Assembly: GCF_001187435.1 (NCBI RefSeq)
Contig: NZ_LFXA01000005.1
Coordinates: 1-64,000, forward strand
DNA: 64,000 nt
Direction of reading: 5' to 3'
From: Streptomyces caatingaensis
GTDB lineage: Bacteria > Actinomycetota > Actinomycetes > Streptomycetales > Streptomycetaceae
This document shows positions 52,372 through 60,721 of the stretch, in pieces. The notes beneath the pieces are model-generated. The model worked only from the letters and a program-made list of their open reading frames with translations. It searched no databases and was not told the origin of the DNA. The stretch's first letter is position 1. Each line of letters starts with the position of its first letter. Position numbers and translations under genes: made by a program.

Positions 52372-53656
52372 TGCCCGCGCCCTGATCGACATGGGTGCCG
52401 AAGCGGTTCGTCGGCTCGCTCGTCGCGGCTACACCCTGGACCTGTCCGAGCTGGAGTCCCTCCACTCTCGGCGAAACCAGAACATCCGCTCGGCCGACGA
52501 GCTGCGGGCAGAGTCCAAGCGAGTGGCGAGCGAGGTCCAGCAGACGGCCAAGCAGGGCGGCGACATCAGCAAGCTCAAGGAGCGCGCCCGCGAGCTGAAG
52601 GACCAGATCCGCGAGATCGAGGCCGGCCAGGAGGAGATCGAGGCCCGGCTGCGTGACCTGCTTCTGAGCATTCCGAACCTGCCGGACGACTCGGCCCCCG
52701 ACGGCGACTCCGAGGAGTTCGCGGTTGAGATCCGGCGCGTTGGCACTCCCCCTGCCTTCGCGTTCGAGCCGAAGGACCACGTCGACCTCGGCGAGGACAC
52801 CGGCATCCTCGACTTCGGCAGGGCGACGAAGCTGTCCGGTCCGCGCTTCGCGGTCTCGCGCGGTGCAGGCGCCGCCCTGGAGCGGGCGCTGGCCACGCTC
52901 TTCCTCGACCTTCACACCCGCCGTCACGGGTACACCGAATACGCGGTCCCCTACCTGGTCAGCCGTAAGACCATGACCGGCACCGGCCAGCTCCCGAAGT
53001 TCGAGGAGGACCTGTTCAAGACCGGCGTCGCCGACCGCGAGCTCTTTCTCATCCCGACGGCCGAGGTCCCGCTGACCAACCTTTACGCCGACGAGATCAT
53101 CCCGCCGGCCGAGCTGCCGGTGGCCATGACGGCCCACACCCCGTGCTTCCGCTCGGAGGCCGGCTCGTACGGCCGGGACACCCGCGGTCTGATCCGCCAG
53201 CACCAGTTCGCCAAGGTCGAGATGGTCAAGATCGTCGACCCGGAGATGGCGGACGCCGAGCTGGAGGAGATGGTCGGCCACGCCGAGGCGTGCCTCAAGG
53301 AGCTCGGCCTCGCCTACCGGGTCATCAAGCTGCCCGCCGGCGACACGGGCTTCTCCGCCCAGCTCACGTACGACATCGAGGTCTGGATCCCGAGCCAGAA
53401 CACGTACCGCGAGATCTCCTCGGTCTCCAACTTCGGCACCTTCCAGGCCCGCCGGGCGAACATCCGGACCCGAGGTGAGGACGGCAAGCCCAAGCTCGCC
53501 GCCACCCTCAACGGCTCCGGCCTGCCCGTCGGCCGCACCCTGGCCGCGCTCCTCGAGCAGTGCCAGCAGCAGGACGGCTCGATCGTCCTGCCCGAATCCC
53601 TCTTCCCGTACCTCGGCTTCCGCCGTATCTCGGCGGACGGAACACCGGAGGCATAA
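52364..53656 (+). CDS. Seryl-tRNA synthetase paralogue
   Basis: 430 residues from ATG 52364 after AAGGA. N-terminal antiparallel coiled coil (LESLHSRRNQNIRSADELRA to EEIEARLRDLLLSIPNLPDD) for tRNA-Ser binding. Class II core: TAEVPLTNLYADEIIP; motif 2 CFRSEAGSYGRDTRGLIRQH near 260; QFAKVEMV; and motif 3 LNGSGLPVGRTLAALLEQ near 382. All parts for Ser-AMP formation are present. From memory it differs from the Streptomyces housekeeping SerRS (for example in motif 3), so it is a second, acquired enzyme. It may supply Ser-tRNA to the pathway, or give resistance if the product targets SerRS. Confidence 0.88.
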   Translation: MHDARALIDMGAEAVRRLARRGYTLDLSELESLHSRRNQNIRSADELRAESKRVASEVQQTAKQGGDISKLKERARELKDQIREIEAGQEEIEARLRDLLLSIPNLPDDSAPDGDSEEFAVEIRRVGTPPAFAFEPKDHVDLGEDTGILDFGRATKLSGPRFAVSRGAGAALERALATLFLDLHTRRHGYTEYAVPYLVSRKTMTGTGQLPKFEEDLFKTGVADRELFLIPTAEVPLTNLYADEIIPPAELPVAMTAHTPCFRSEAGSYGRDTRGLIRQHQFAKVEMVKIVDPEMADAELEEMVGHAEACLKELGLAYRVIKLPAGDTGFSAQLTYDIEVWIPSQNTYREISSVSNFGTFQARRANIRTRGEDGKPKLAATLNGSGLPVGRTLAALLEQCQQQDGSIVLPESLFPYLGFRRISADGTPEA

Positions 53657-53657
53657 C

Positions 53658-54680
53658 GTGCTTGTCGGCGTCTGCGACTTCCCTGGTAGCTACGCCTTTC
53701 CCCCCGCCGGCTACGGCGGGATCGAACGATGGCTGTGGGCGGTCGCCGTAGGCGCTCGGGCCGCAGGCGCCGACGTACACCTCCTCGGGCCGGGCTGGCT
53801 CACGGACCTGGAACACGACTGGGTCCGCAAGCCGGTCCGCCTGGAGGACCTCACGCCCGGAACGCTCGCCGAGCGCGACGTCCGCGACACCAAGTACGAC
53901 CTCCTGGTCGTCGGGCACGAGTACCCCTCGCTGCCCGCCTGGGCCCGCACCTGGAATGCGCTGGACTGCGACGTCGCCACCTTCCAGCACTCCCCGGTCT
54001 TCCAGCACACGACCACCGCCTTCGACGGCAGGCGTTCCCGGCTGTACTGCTACTCGCCCGAGATGATCGAGCGGTACGCGGACCACCGGCCGATCCCCGA
54101 GCTGGCCGTGCACCTTGGCCTTGACGAGGAGGAACCGCTGGCGACCGCCGGACGCGACCTCGTCTGGCTCGGCCGCGTCGACGCAGAGAAGGCCCCTCAC
54201 CTGGCGGTCCGCGCCGCCCAGATCCTCGGCCGCCGCATTCGCGTCGTCGGCCCGGTCTTCGACCACGACTACGTCCAGAGCCACGCCCGCCTCTTCGACG
54301 CGAACCACGTCGAGTGGATCGGCGAACTCGGAGGGCCGGCCAAGACGGCCGCCATCCGCGACGCCTCCGTATTCGTCTACACCTACGCCCGCACGTACGT
54401 GGAAGCCGGCGCCGCCGTCTTCGGGGAGTCCCTCCGCGCCGGCACCCCCATGGCCGCGCTCACCTGGCGCACAGGCACCTGCGCCGAAGCGGCCCTCTGC
54501 GACCAGACGGGCGTCATCACCGTGGCCGACCCGAACGAGGACGACGAGACCGCGGCCCAGCGGCTCGCGCTCGCCATCGAGCAAGCGGAGACTCTCGACC
54601 ACAGGCAGGTCCAGGAGATCGGCCAGCAGCGCTTCGACCCCGCCCGGCACTTCCTGGCGATGGCGTCACGGTCGTGCTGA
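53658..54680 (+). CDS. GT4-type glycosyltransferase
   Basis: 340 residues from GTG 53658, one base after the SerRS stop. The N-domain has the GT4 donor-side loop PPAGYGGIERWLWAVAVGA. The C-domain has DLVWLGRVDAEKAPHLAVRA near 170 (nucleotide-sugar site) and RTYVEAGAAVFGESLRAGTP, an Ex7E motif near 255. Transfers a sugar from an NDP-sugar to an unknown acceptor. No membrane segment, so it acts in the cytoplasm. Confidence 0.82.
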   Translation: MLVGVCDFPGSYAFPPAGYGGIERWLWAVAVGARAAGADVHLLGPGWLTDLEHDWVRKPVRLEDLTPGTLAERDVRDTKYDLLVVGHEYPSLPAWARTWNALDCDVATFQHSPVFQHTTTAFDGRRSRLYCYSPEMIERYADHRPIPELAVHLGLDEEEPLATAGRDLVWLGRVDAEKAPHLAVRAAQILGRRIRVVGPVFDHDYVQSHARLFDANHVEWIGELGGPAKTAAIRDASVFVYTYARTYVEAGAAVFGESLRAGTPMAALTWRTGTCAEAALCDQTGVITVADPNEDDETAAQRLALAIEQAETLDHRQVQEIGQQRFDPARHFLAMASRSC

Positions 54681-55672
54681 CCGGCACAGCTCGTGCGACG
54701 GGCGACGCGCTGGCCTCGCAGATACCCTCCGTACTCAGTGGGGCGTTATCCCACCCGCGGTGGGAGTTCGCCATCGACGGCCCGCACGTCGACATCCGAC
54801 ACCAGCGGCGAGGCACCCCGTACCGCCCGCCGCGCCGACCGCCCTCGTGGAGGGAACTCCTCCACAGCGTGGAGACCGCCTTCGCCCACGTCGGCGCTCC
54901 ACGCGACGGCTGCCTCCCGCTCCGCTGGGGACGCGACACGGAGCTGACCATCTCGGGGGTCCAGGCCCTGGACCCGCTCCTCAAGGACGGAAGACCCCAG
55001 ACGTACCGACGGGGCTTCCTCCCTCAGCCGGTCGTCCGCTTCACCGGTGAACGCGATGCCTCCGGCGACCTCTGCGACGGCTTCCTGACCTCCTTCGTCA
55101 ACATCTCCCGCGTCCAACCTGTAGGAGAGCTCGACGAGTACGGCGCGATTCTCGACGGCTGGTTCTCCGTCCTCTCCCAACTCGGCTTCCACGCCCGCCA
55201 CCTGAGCGTCCACGGGACCCTGACTCCCTGGCGTCGGCGCGAGGTCGCGGGCATCACACTGCACTTCCGCCACCTCGGGCTCGATCTCGGCGACATCGTC
55301 CTGCTGTGGAACGTCGAGGACCCGACCCGCATGGCCGTAGACCTGGGGACCGGACTGGAACGCCTCGCCTGGGCGCGCACCCAGCAGCGCTGGCGCGAGC
55401 TGGTCTACGGAGACTTCGCCGACGCGGCACCGCCCACCACGCTGGACTCCATCCGCACGGCCACGCTCCTCCTGGGCAGCGGGATCACCCCCGCACCGCG
55501 CGGGGCCGGGGGCGTCACCCGGCGGGTCATAGGAACGATCGACCCTGAATCGGTACGCCTCGGGGTCAGTGCCTTAGTTCGCGCAGCACACGGCTATTGG
55601 TCACTCGTCGGTGCCCTACGTGCTCCGTGGCCGCAGATCGCTTGTGCCATCGAGGAAGAGGTACGCAGATGA
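54674..55672 (+). CDS. Stand-alone alanyl-tRNA synthetase-like catalytic domain
   Basis: 332 residues from GTG 54674, overlapping the glycosyltransferase end. The C-terminal half reads like the AlaRS core: GFLTSFVNISRVQPVGELDE, VDLGTGLERLAWARTQQRWR near 221 (compare VDTGMGLERL of AlaRS), and DSIRTATLLLGSGITPAPRG with AGGVTRRV near 257 (compare DHIRATxFLIxDGVLPSNEGRGYVLRR). The editing and C-Ala domains are absent, and class II motifs 1 and 2 are not obvious, so tRNA charging cannot be assumed. It may activate an amino acid for ligation or use aminoacyl-tRNA. Assignment is by motif reading only. Confidence 0.65.
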   Translation: MLTGTARATGDALASQIPSVLSGALSHPRWEFAIDGPHVDIRHQRRGTPYRPPRRPPSWRELLHSVETAFAHVGAPRDGCLPLRWGRDTELTISGVQALDPLLKDGRPQTYRRGFLPQPVVRFTGERDASGDLCDGFLTSFVNISRVQPVGELDEYGAILDGWFSVLSQLGFHARHLSVHGTLTPWRRREVAGITLHFRHLGLDLGDIVLLWNVEDPTRMAVDLGTGLERLAWARTQQRWRELVYGDFADAAPPTTLDSIRTATLLLGSGITPAPRGAGGVTRRVIGTIDPESVRLGVSALVRAAHGYWSLVGALRAPWPQIACAIEEEVRR

Positions 55673-56115
55673 GGGAAGGCGGCCAGCGGCCCATAGCCGC
55701 AGCCATCGTGGTGCATCAAGGACGCGTGCTCATGGTGCGGCGACGGGTAAACGAGGGCGAGCTCTCCTGGCAGTTCCCGGCCGGAGGGGCCGAGCCGGGT
55801 GAGTCTCGCGAGGACGCCGCCGTGCGGGAGACCCAGGAGGAGGCCGGCCTGGACGTGGTCGTTGTGAAGCTGCTCGGCGAGCGGGTTCATGTCGGCGGCG
55901 GGTGAAGGGTTTGGCCGTCGTCGAGAGTTCACCCGAAGACGGGCCGGCTGATGTCGTACACAGCCTGCGAGGTGGTGGGCGGCACTGCTCACGTCTCGGA
56001 CACCGAGGAGCTGGCCGAGCTTGCTTGGCTCGCCCACGGCGAGATTTCGAAGTACGTGCCGTACGGGTTGTTCGAGCCGGTGCAGCAACACCTCGATGTC
56101 GTCCTGCACCTCTGA
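55669..56115 (+). pseudogene. NUDIX hydrolase interrupted by an in-frame stop
   Basis: ATG 55669 overlaps the previous stop. The NUDIX box is complete: FPAGGAEPGESREDAAVRET, QEEAGLDVVV (Gx5Ex7REUxEExGU). The frame then ends at TGA 55903-55905 after GERVHVGGG. The same frame continues beyond with VHPKTGRLMSYTACEVVGGT and ends LFEPVQQHLDVVLHL at TGA 56113-56115, which is the expected NUDIX C-terminus. A 42-base insertion between two GTTCAY hexamers (55885 and 55927) carries the stop. As read, a 78-residue truncated protein is made unless the stop is suppressed. Confidence 0.75.
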
Positions 56116-56227
56116 CGAAGGTCATTGAGTGCGCCGGAGGAACCTGCGAGTCGATGCGGCGTCTGCTAGCGGGGAAGTCTCCCAGCCGCTGGCCGCTGGT
56201 TACTACGTGGGCGCCTTGCCTGTGTGC

Positions 56228-56593
56228 TCAGTCCTCACGCGGGCGGAAGCCGTCGGCGCCCGCAGCGACGATAGTGACCAACCGGTCGTAGTCGATGAGG
56301 TCCTCGTCGGTCATGAGGGCGGCGAGAGCTTTGTGGTGCTGGACGGCGTACTTGAGCAGGAGCTCGGTCAGTACGAGCGAGGCTGCCTCCGCCTCCGCTC
56401 CGGCCTCAGGGTTGTGGACGTGGACGCCGGCGGCCTGGAGTTCTTCGAGGGTGGCGTCATCGGCTAGGGCCTGTTCCTCGTCGGTGAAGGGGCGTCCGTC
56501 GAGGTGGCGGAAGGTGCGGGTACCCGACGGTCGGTTGAAGCCCGTGTCGAACAGCAGGGCCATGACGTGGGGGCGAGGGGTGGATGCGGACAT
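56228..56593 (-). CDS. 121-residue protein of unknown function
   Basis: From ATG 56593: MSASTPRPHVMALLFDTGFN, TRTFRHLDGRPFTDEEQALA, LLLKYAVQHHKALAALMTDE. No motif I recognise. The strand is that of the mob genes. A perfect 13-bp-arm palindrome lies 57 bp upstream of the start (56650-56676) and may regulate it. Probably a backbone gene of the integrative element. Confidence 0.55.
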   Translation of the reverse strand: MSASTPRPHVMALLFDTGFNRPSGTRTFRHLDGRPFTDEEQALADDATLEELQAAGVHVHNPEAGAEAEAASLVLTELLLKYAVQHHKALAALMTDEDLIDYDRLVTIVAAGADGFRPRED

Positions 56594-56649
56594 AGGGGTT
56601 CTCCTTAAAAGGGGCGGGGGTGGGTGGCCGATGTGCCCATGGTCTGGAG

Positions 56650-56676
56650 AATCCCCGGTTAGCCTAACCGGGGATT
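56650..56676. promoter_or_regulatory. Perfect 27-bp palindrome after the relaxase gene
   Basis: Arms 56650-56662 and 56664-56676 (core CCCCGGTTAG) pair without mismatch around one base. It lies between the relaxase stop (56,710) and the next gene start (56,593) on the same strand: operator or terminator. Confidence 0.55.
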
Positions 56677-56709
56677 GTCGGTTACCTTTTGCGGCTCGGT
56701 TTTCGCGGT

Positions 56710-58428
56710 TCAGCGCCGTCGTGGGGAAGCATTCGCGGGCCTGGTCCCGGTTTGCGCGGTCCGTCCCGGCGAGGCGACCGCGTGCTTGCCGGTGGCGCGC
56801 TGGCCCTGGGCGTTCTGGGGATCCGCAGGGAGGTTGGCCATCCGGCGTAGCCGCCAGACAAGTACGTCGCTCATGCGTTCCGCCGTGTCCAGTTCCCGTT
56901 GGGCGGCAGCCTGTGTGAGGAGGGTGGTGGGGTTGTGGCCGGCGCTCTGCGTCTCGGCGAGGGTGGCTGAGAGGGCGGGCCAGCCGGGTTCGGCGAGGAT
57001 TCGGTCGGCCAGTTCGGGCAGGGTCTGGCGTACGGCGGTGGCGTGGTGGCGTTGCCAGGATGGGGCCAGGCGAGCGCCCCGCTGGTGGAGCAGCGCCAAG
57101 GGCTGGGTGGCGGCGACCTGGTAGGCGGCACGCAGGTGTTCGGCGGCCCGGTGGGTGGCTTCGGCCTGCTGGGCGTGCTGCTTCTTGGCGTGCCAGTGTG
57201 CGGCGGCGGTGATCAGGAAGAACAGCATGTCGAGCGCCATGGCCGTGGTGGCGCCGTCCTCGCCTCGGCCGAGGGCCGGGCCGCTGCGGATGAGGTCGCG
57301 GGCGGCTCGGCGCAGGGCGCTGTCGTGGCCGCGTGCGGCGCGGATGTGGGAGCGGGAAGCGCGTTCGAACGAGACGGCTGCTGCCTGGAGTTCGTTGCGG
57401 GTGTGGGCGGCGGAAGTCTGGGCGAGGGCGTCGAGGACTTCGCCGGTGGCGGCGATCTGCGCGGCGATGACGTCGTCGTCGCTGTGGTTGATGACGAGCA
57501 GTGTCTGCCAGGCGGCGGTGGTGGCGCGCCGGCGTGCGGAGGCGGGCCCGGTCACCGACGGCTGGGTCGGCTGCTGGGTGGCGTTGTCCGGGTTCTGGGT
57601 CCAGCGTTCGCGGATGCGGGGCAGGGAGAGGTCCGGGGCGAGCTTGGAGCCGGAGTAGAAGACGGGCTCGCCCTTGGCGTTGCGGTCGCCGGGGAGGGCG
57701 ACGGTGTAGCCGAGGGTGTCGCCCGACGGAGCGACGCGGCGCCGGATGAGCAGACCGGCCGCGGCGAGGCGGTCGAAGAACTCCTCCTCGCTCGCTGCGC
57801 CGGCCACCGAGCGGCGGACCGCCTCGCGTAGTTCCTCGCGCGGGGTGCGCTGCCAGCCACGGCGATCGGACTTGTGGCGCTCGGCGCTGGTGGGGCGCTT
57901 GGCGGCGGTGCCATCGCCCGGCGTTACCCGGCGCAGGCCGTAGTCGACCTCGATGGCGCGGGCCTCGGCCTGAGCACGGCGGGCCTCGTTGTGCAGGCGG
58001 GGTCGTCGGCCGTCCTCGCGGACCAGGGTGGCGATGATGTGGATGTGGTCATCGGCGTGCCGGACGGCCGCCCACCGGCATGCGGCATCGTCGCCATCGG
58101 GGGCGATGCCGGCGGCTGCGACCATGCGACGGGCGATGGCTGCCCAGTCGTCGTCGGACAGGATCGGGTCTTCGGGGCTGGCACGTACGGACAGGTGCCA
58201 CACGTGCTTCTCAGGGCGCCGACTGGCGGGCAGGGCGTCGACGGGCCGGTCGAGCAGTCGCTGCAGTTGCCCGTAGGTGGCCTGCGGGTCGCGGCCGGGG
58301 TCGGGGGTGAGCGGGTCGAAGGCGGCGACCAGGTGCGGGTCGATGTGCTCCTCGTGGGAGCCGGGGCCGTACAGGTAGCGGATCAGACCGATCGTCGCGC
58401 CGCCGCGCTTGTGAATGCGGGGGATCAT
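56710..58428 (-). CDS. MobA-type relaxase
   Basis: 572 residues from ATG 58428 (MIPRIHKRGGATIGLIRYLY), overlapping the MobC stop. The HUH metal triad is H124-x3-H128-x-H130 in VRHADDHIHIIATLV; candidate nicking tyrosines are Y18 and Y20. The C-terminal half is helical with a hydrophobic patch TTAMALDMLFFLITAAAHWH. It should nick oriT and pilot the DNA strand. A longer upstream frame exists but lies inside MobC and has no family support. Confidence 0.8.
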   Translation of the reverse strand: MIPRIHKRGGATIGLIRYLYGPGSHEEHIDPHLVAAFDPLTPDPGRDPQATYGQLQRLLDRPVDALPASRRPEKHVWHLSVRASPEDPILSDDDWAAIARRMVAAAGIAPDGDDAACRWAAVRHADDHIHIIATLVREDGRRPRLHNEARRAQAEARAIEVDYGLRRVTPGDGTAAKRPTSAERHKSDRRGWQRTPREELREAVRRSVAGAASEEEFFDRLAAAGLLIRRRVAPSGDTLGYTVALPGDRNAKGEPVFYSGSKLAPDLSLPRIRERWTQNPDNATQQPTQPSVTGPASARRRATTAAWQTLLVINHSDDDVIAAQIAATGEVLDALAQTSAAHTRNELQAAAVSFERASRSHIRAARGHDSALRRAARDLIRSGPALGRGEDGATTAMALDMLFFLITAAAHWHAKKQHAQQAEATHRAAEHLRAAYQVAATQPLALLHQRGARLAPSWQRHHATAVRQTLPELADRILAEPGWPALSATLAETQSAGHNPTTLLTQAAAQRELDTAERMSDVLVWRLRRMANLPADPQNAQGQRATGKHAVASPGRTAQTGTRPANASPRRR

Positions 58429-59045
58429 GTAGCGGCACCGCCGTCCCGGTGGGCGAGCAGGGCATCGGCGGCGTCCTCCATCCGGCGTGCCGCGCTCAGG
58501 ACGGCCCCGACGGTGGCGCCGAGGTGGGGTGCGTCGGCGCCGGAGTTGAGAGCTTTGGCGACCTGGTTGAACAGGCCGTGGATCCGGCCCAGGTGCCGGC
58601 GCGCGGCGAACAGCTGGCCGATGACTTCCCGTTCGGTTGCGATCTCGGCGGCGGTGAGGGTCAGGTCGCGGGTGGCCTTGTCGACGGCGTAGGCGAGGAA
58701 GGAGGCGTTGGTCATCTGGCACTGGGCGGCTGCTTCGGTGAAGCGCTTATATTCGGCTTCGTTCATGCGGCAGCTGGGCTGGCGCAGGCGCTTGCGGGGC
58801 TTCGGCTGACGGGCACGCTGACGCCGCCGCGAAAGGGACTCGGCCTGCCGTTCCCCTCCAGGCTGCGGTCCGCCCGCGGTCGCTGCCTGCCGGTCCGGCG
58901 CCCCCTGGCGCAGGGCTGCTCCCGCCACCCCTGATGCGGGAACTCCGGGAGCATTGCTCCCGGTACAACTTGCTCCGCCTGGGGCAGGGTTAGACAGCAG
59001 GGATTCCTCGGGGGTCATGGGGTCTTCGTGGTGCGGGGTGTGCAT
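58425..59045 (-). CDS. MobC-like relaxosome accessory protein
   Basis: 206 residues from ATG 59045 after GAAAGGCCCC. Low-complexity N-terminal 90 residues, then the MobC-type domain: RLRQPSCRMNEAEYKRFTEA, QCQMTNASFLAYAVDKATRD, LGRIHGLFNQVAKALNSGAD (compare the LxxxxNNLNQIARxLN block of MobC). Binds oriT and helps the relaxase. Coupled to mobA through ATGA at 58,425-58,428. Confidence 0.75.
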   Translation of the reverse strand: MHTPHHEDPMTPEESLLSNPAPGGASCTGSNAPGVPASGVAGAALRQGAPDRQAATAGGPQPGGERQAESLSRRRQRARQPKPRKRLRQPSCRMNEAEYKRFTEAAAQCQMTNASFLAYAVDKATRDLTLTAAEIATEREVIGQLFAARRHLGRIHGLFNQVAKALNSGADAPHLGATVGAVLSAARRMEDAADALLAHRDGGAAT

Positions 59046-59093
59046 GGGGCCTTTCGGGTCGGGGTGTGGTCGGGAGTGCTGGTGCTGCGGGGA

Positions 59094-60461
59094 TCAGCGG
59101 GATGGAGTGCCGGCTGCGGCTTTGAGCTGGGCCTTGAACTCGCGGACGACTCGTCCGACGTCGTCGCTGGAGACGGTGTAGGCGGCGGCGCGCAGGGCGG
59201 CCTCGACTCGGTCGCGGCCGACGCTGCCGGTCTCCTCGTAGATGAGGCGGGTGTGCTTGAGGATGACCTCGTCGGAGGCACGGGCTTTGCCGGTGTCGCG
59301 GTTTCTCCGGGCAGCCGGTTTCCGCTCGCGCCCGCCCGACACGCTGCCCAAGCTGTTGTCCGTGAGCGGTCGGCTGCCCTCCGTCTCCGCCCGTGCGGGC
59401 AGCACGGGCACCGGGTGGGCAGGCTGCGGGCGGGCAGCCGGAGGCACCTCGTCGTCACCCGGGTCTGATGGGTGGGGGCGGGCAGCGTCCTCTGCCCGCG
59501 GCAGTGCTTCCGGGCGGGCGGATCGCGGGCGGCTATGCCCGGATTCACGGGCGGGGGACGAGGCCGGGATGGGCCAGCGCGGCGGCAGTGTGAGGGAGGC
59601 GAGGCCGAGGGCCTGCTTGCGGGTGGCGAGCTTGCGCAGCAGCAATTCGTCCTGGTGCGGATCCCCGTCGACGCCGGCCTGTTCCAGGGCCTGGTGCAGG
59701 CGTTCCGTCAGGCGTCGTTGCCGTCGCTTGCCGCGCTTCTGGTCGGTCATCGATTCGGCGCGCAGGATGAGGGCGACGGCTTCGCTCAGTGCGCGCTCGC
59801 GGATGAGGCGGGCGGCGTCGGCGTCCTGGTCGGCGATGCCGAGCCGGGCTAGGAGGCGTTCGCGGGCCTGGCGGACGAGGACGGTGGCCAGGCTGCGTGA
59901 GGCGGCGTCGGGGGTGCGGTGGCGCAGCTCGATGCCCATGGCCAGGTGCTACAGCATCGCGGCCATGACCGGGCCGACGAAGGCGCGCACGGTGCCGCCG
60001 AACAGTCCGGACTCGGCGTAGGCGGGCAGAACCTGGACTGCGGTGATGACCCAGGTGAGGGTGCCGGGCAGGCCGGGAGCCTGCTTCGGGCCGTTCAGGT
60101 TCTGCCGCGCCATCAGGGCGGTGGCGAACAGGGCCAGCTCGGCAGCGGCGAACATCGCGACGCGCTCGGCGGTGCCGCCCATGTCGAGGTAGTCGGCGGC
60201 GAACCGCCAGCTGGTGTCCGCGCTGTAGGCGGTGCAGCCGAGCGCGGCCATGGCCGCGACAGGCACGGCGACAGTCCCGCGCCAGCGGGTGGTGCCGGAC
60301 GGCCGGCGGTGCTGTCGGCGCTTCATCCACGTGGTGAACAGGGCGAACAGGCCGAGCAGGGCAAGAAGCGTCACGGCCATCGCGGGAGTGGGAGCCCAGT
60401 GCGGCAGGAGCGAGGCAGTGCCGCCTTCGGTGGCCGGGGCTATCGGGGCAGGGGAGGGCAC
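59094..60461 (-). pseudogene. Spd/DUF2637-like membrane protein split by an amber codon
   Basis: Two halves lie in the same frame: 60461-59949 (170 residues, about four membrane helices, e.g. AMAVTLLALLGLFALFTTWM, FAAAELALFATALMARQNLN) and 59939-59094 (281 residues, soluble). At 59951-59949 the codon is TAG; reading it as TGG gives VMAAMLWHLAMGIELRHRTP, the expected continuous sequence. One G-to-A change thus splits a protein of about 455 residues. The C-terminal half could be restarted at ATG 59939, 10 bases after the stop. Such proteins are typical of actinomycete plasmids and AICEs (spread functions). Confidence 0.75.
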
Positions 60462-60528
60462 GTCAGGTCTCTCCAGGGGCGGTGCGGTGGGGCTTGTGGG
60501 GCTGGTGCGGTGGCGTTCACGGAGGGGG

Positions 60529-60700
60529 CGTACACGCGGGCCCCCTTCTAAAGGGGGCCCCGCGCGTGATCGCCTGGGCGCGTGTACGGCGTGGACGCTC
60601 GCGTGATCGCTCTACCTGCGGTTTTGCGGTGAGCGTGCACGCCGTGGGTGGTTTTCCGGGCCACGCAGGCGCAGGGGGTGCGTGTACGGTCGCGTGAACG
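60529..60700. repeat. Repeat-rich region upstream of the Spd-like gene: possible oriT or replication origin
   Basis: CGCGTGATCG at 60563-60572 and 60600-60609 and CGCGTGAACG at 60691-60700; GCGTGTACGG at 60580-60589 and 60680-60689, with an inverted partner GCGTACACGC near 60,529. A 10-bp hairpin GGCCCCCTT/AAGGGGGCC lies at 60,538-60,560. The cluster lies between the helicase stop and the Spd-like gene start. Confidence 0.5.
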
Positions 60701-60721
60701 GTTCGAGGGTGGTGCGGGACG

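Noticed and set aside
58429..58722. N-terminal extension of the relaxase
   Set aside because: It is Arg/Pro-rich sequence antisense in character within the MobC gene; the start at ATG 58428 overlaps the MobC stop and begins the conserved domain.
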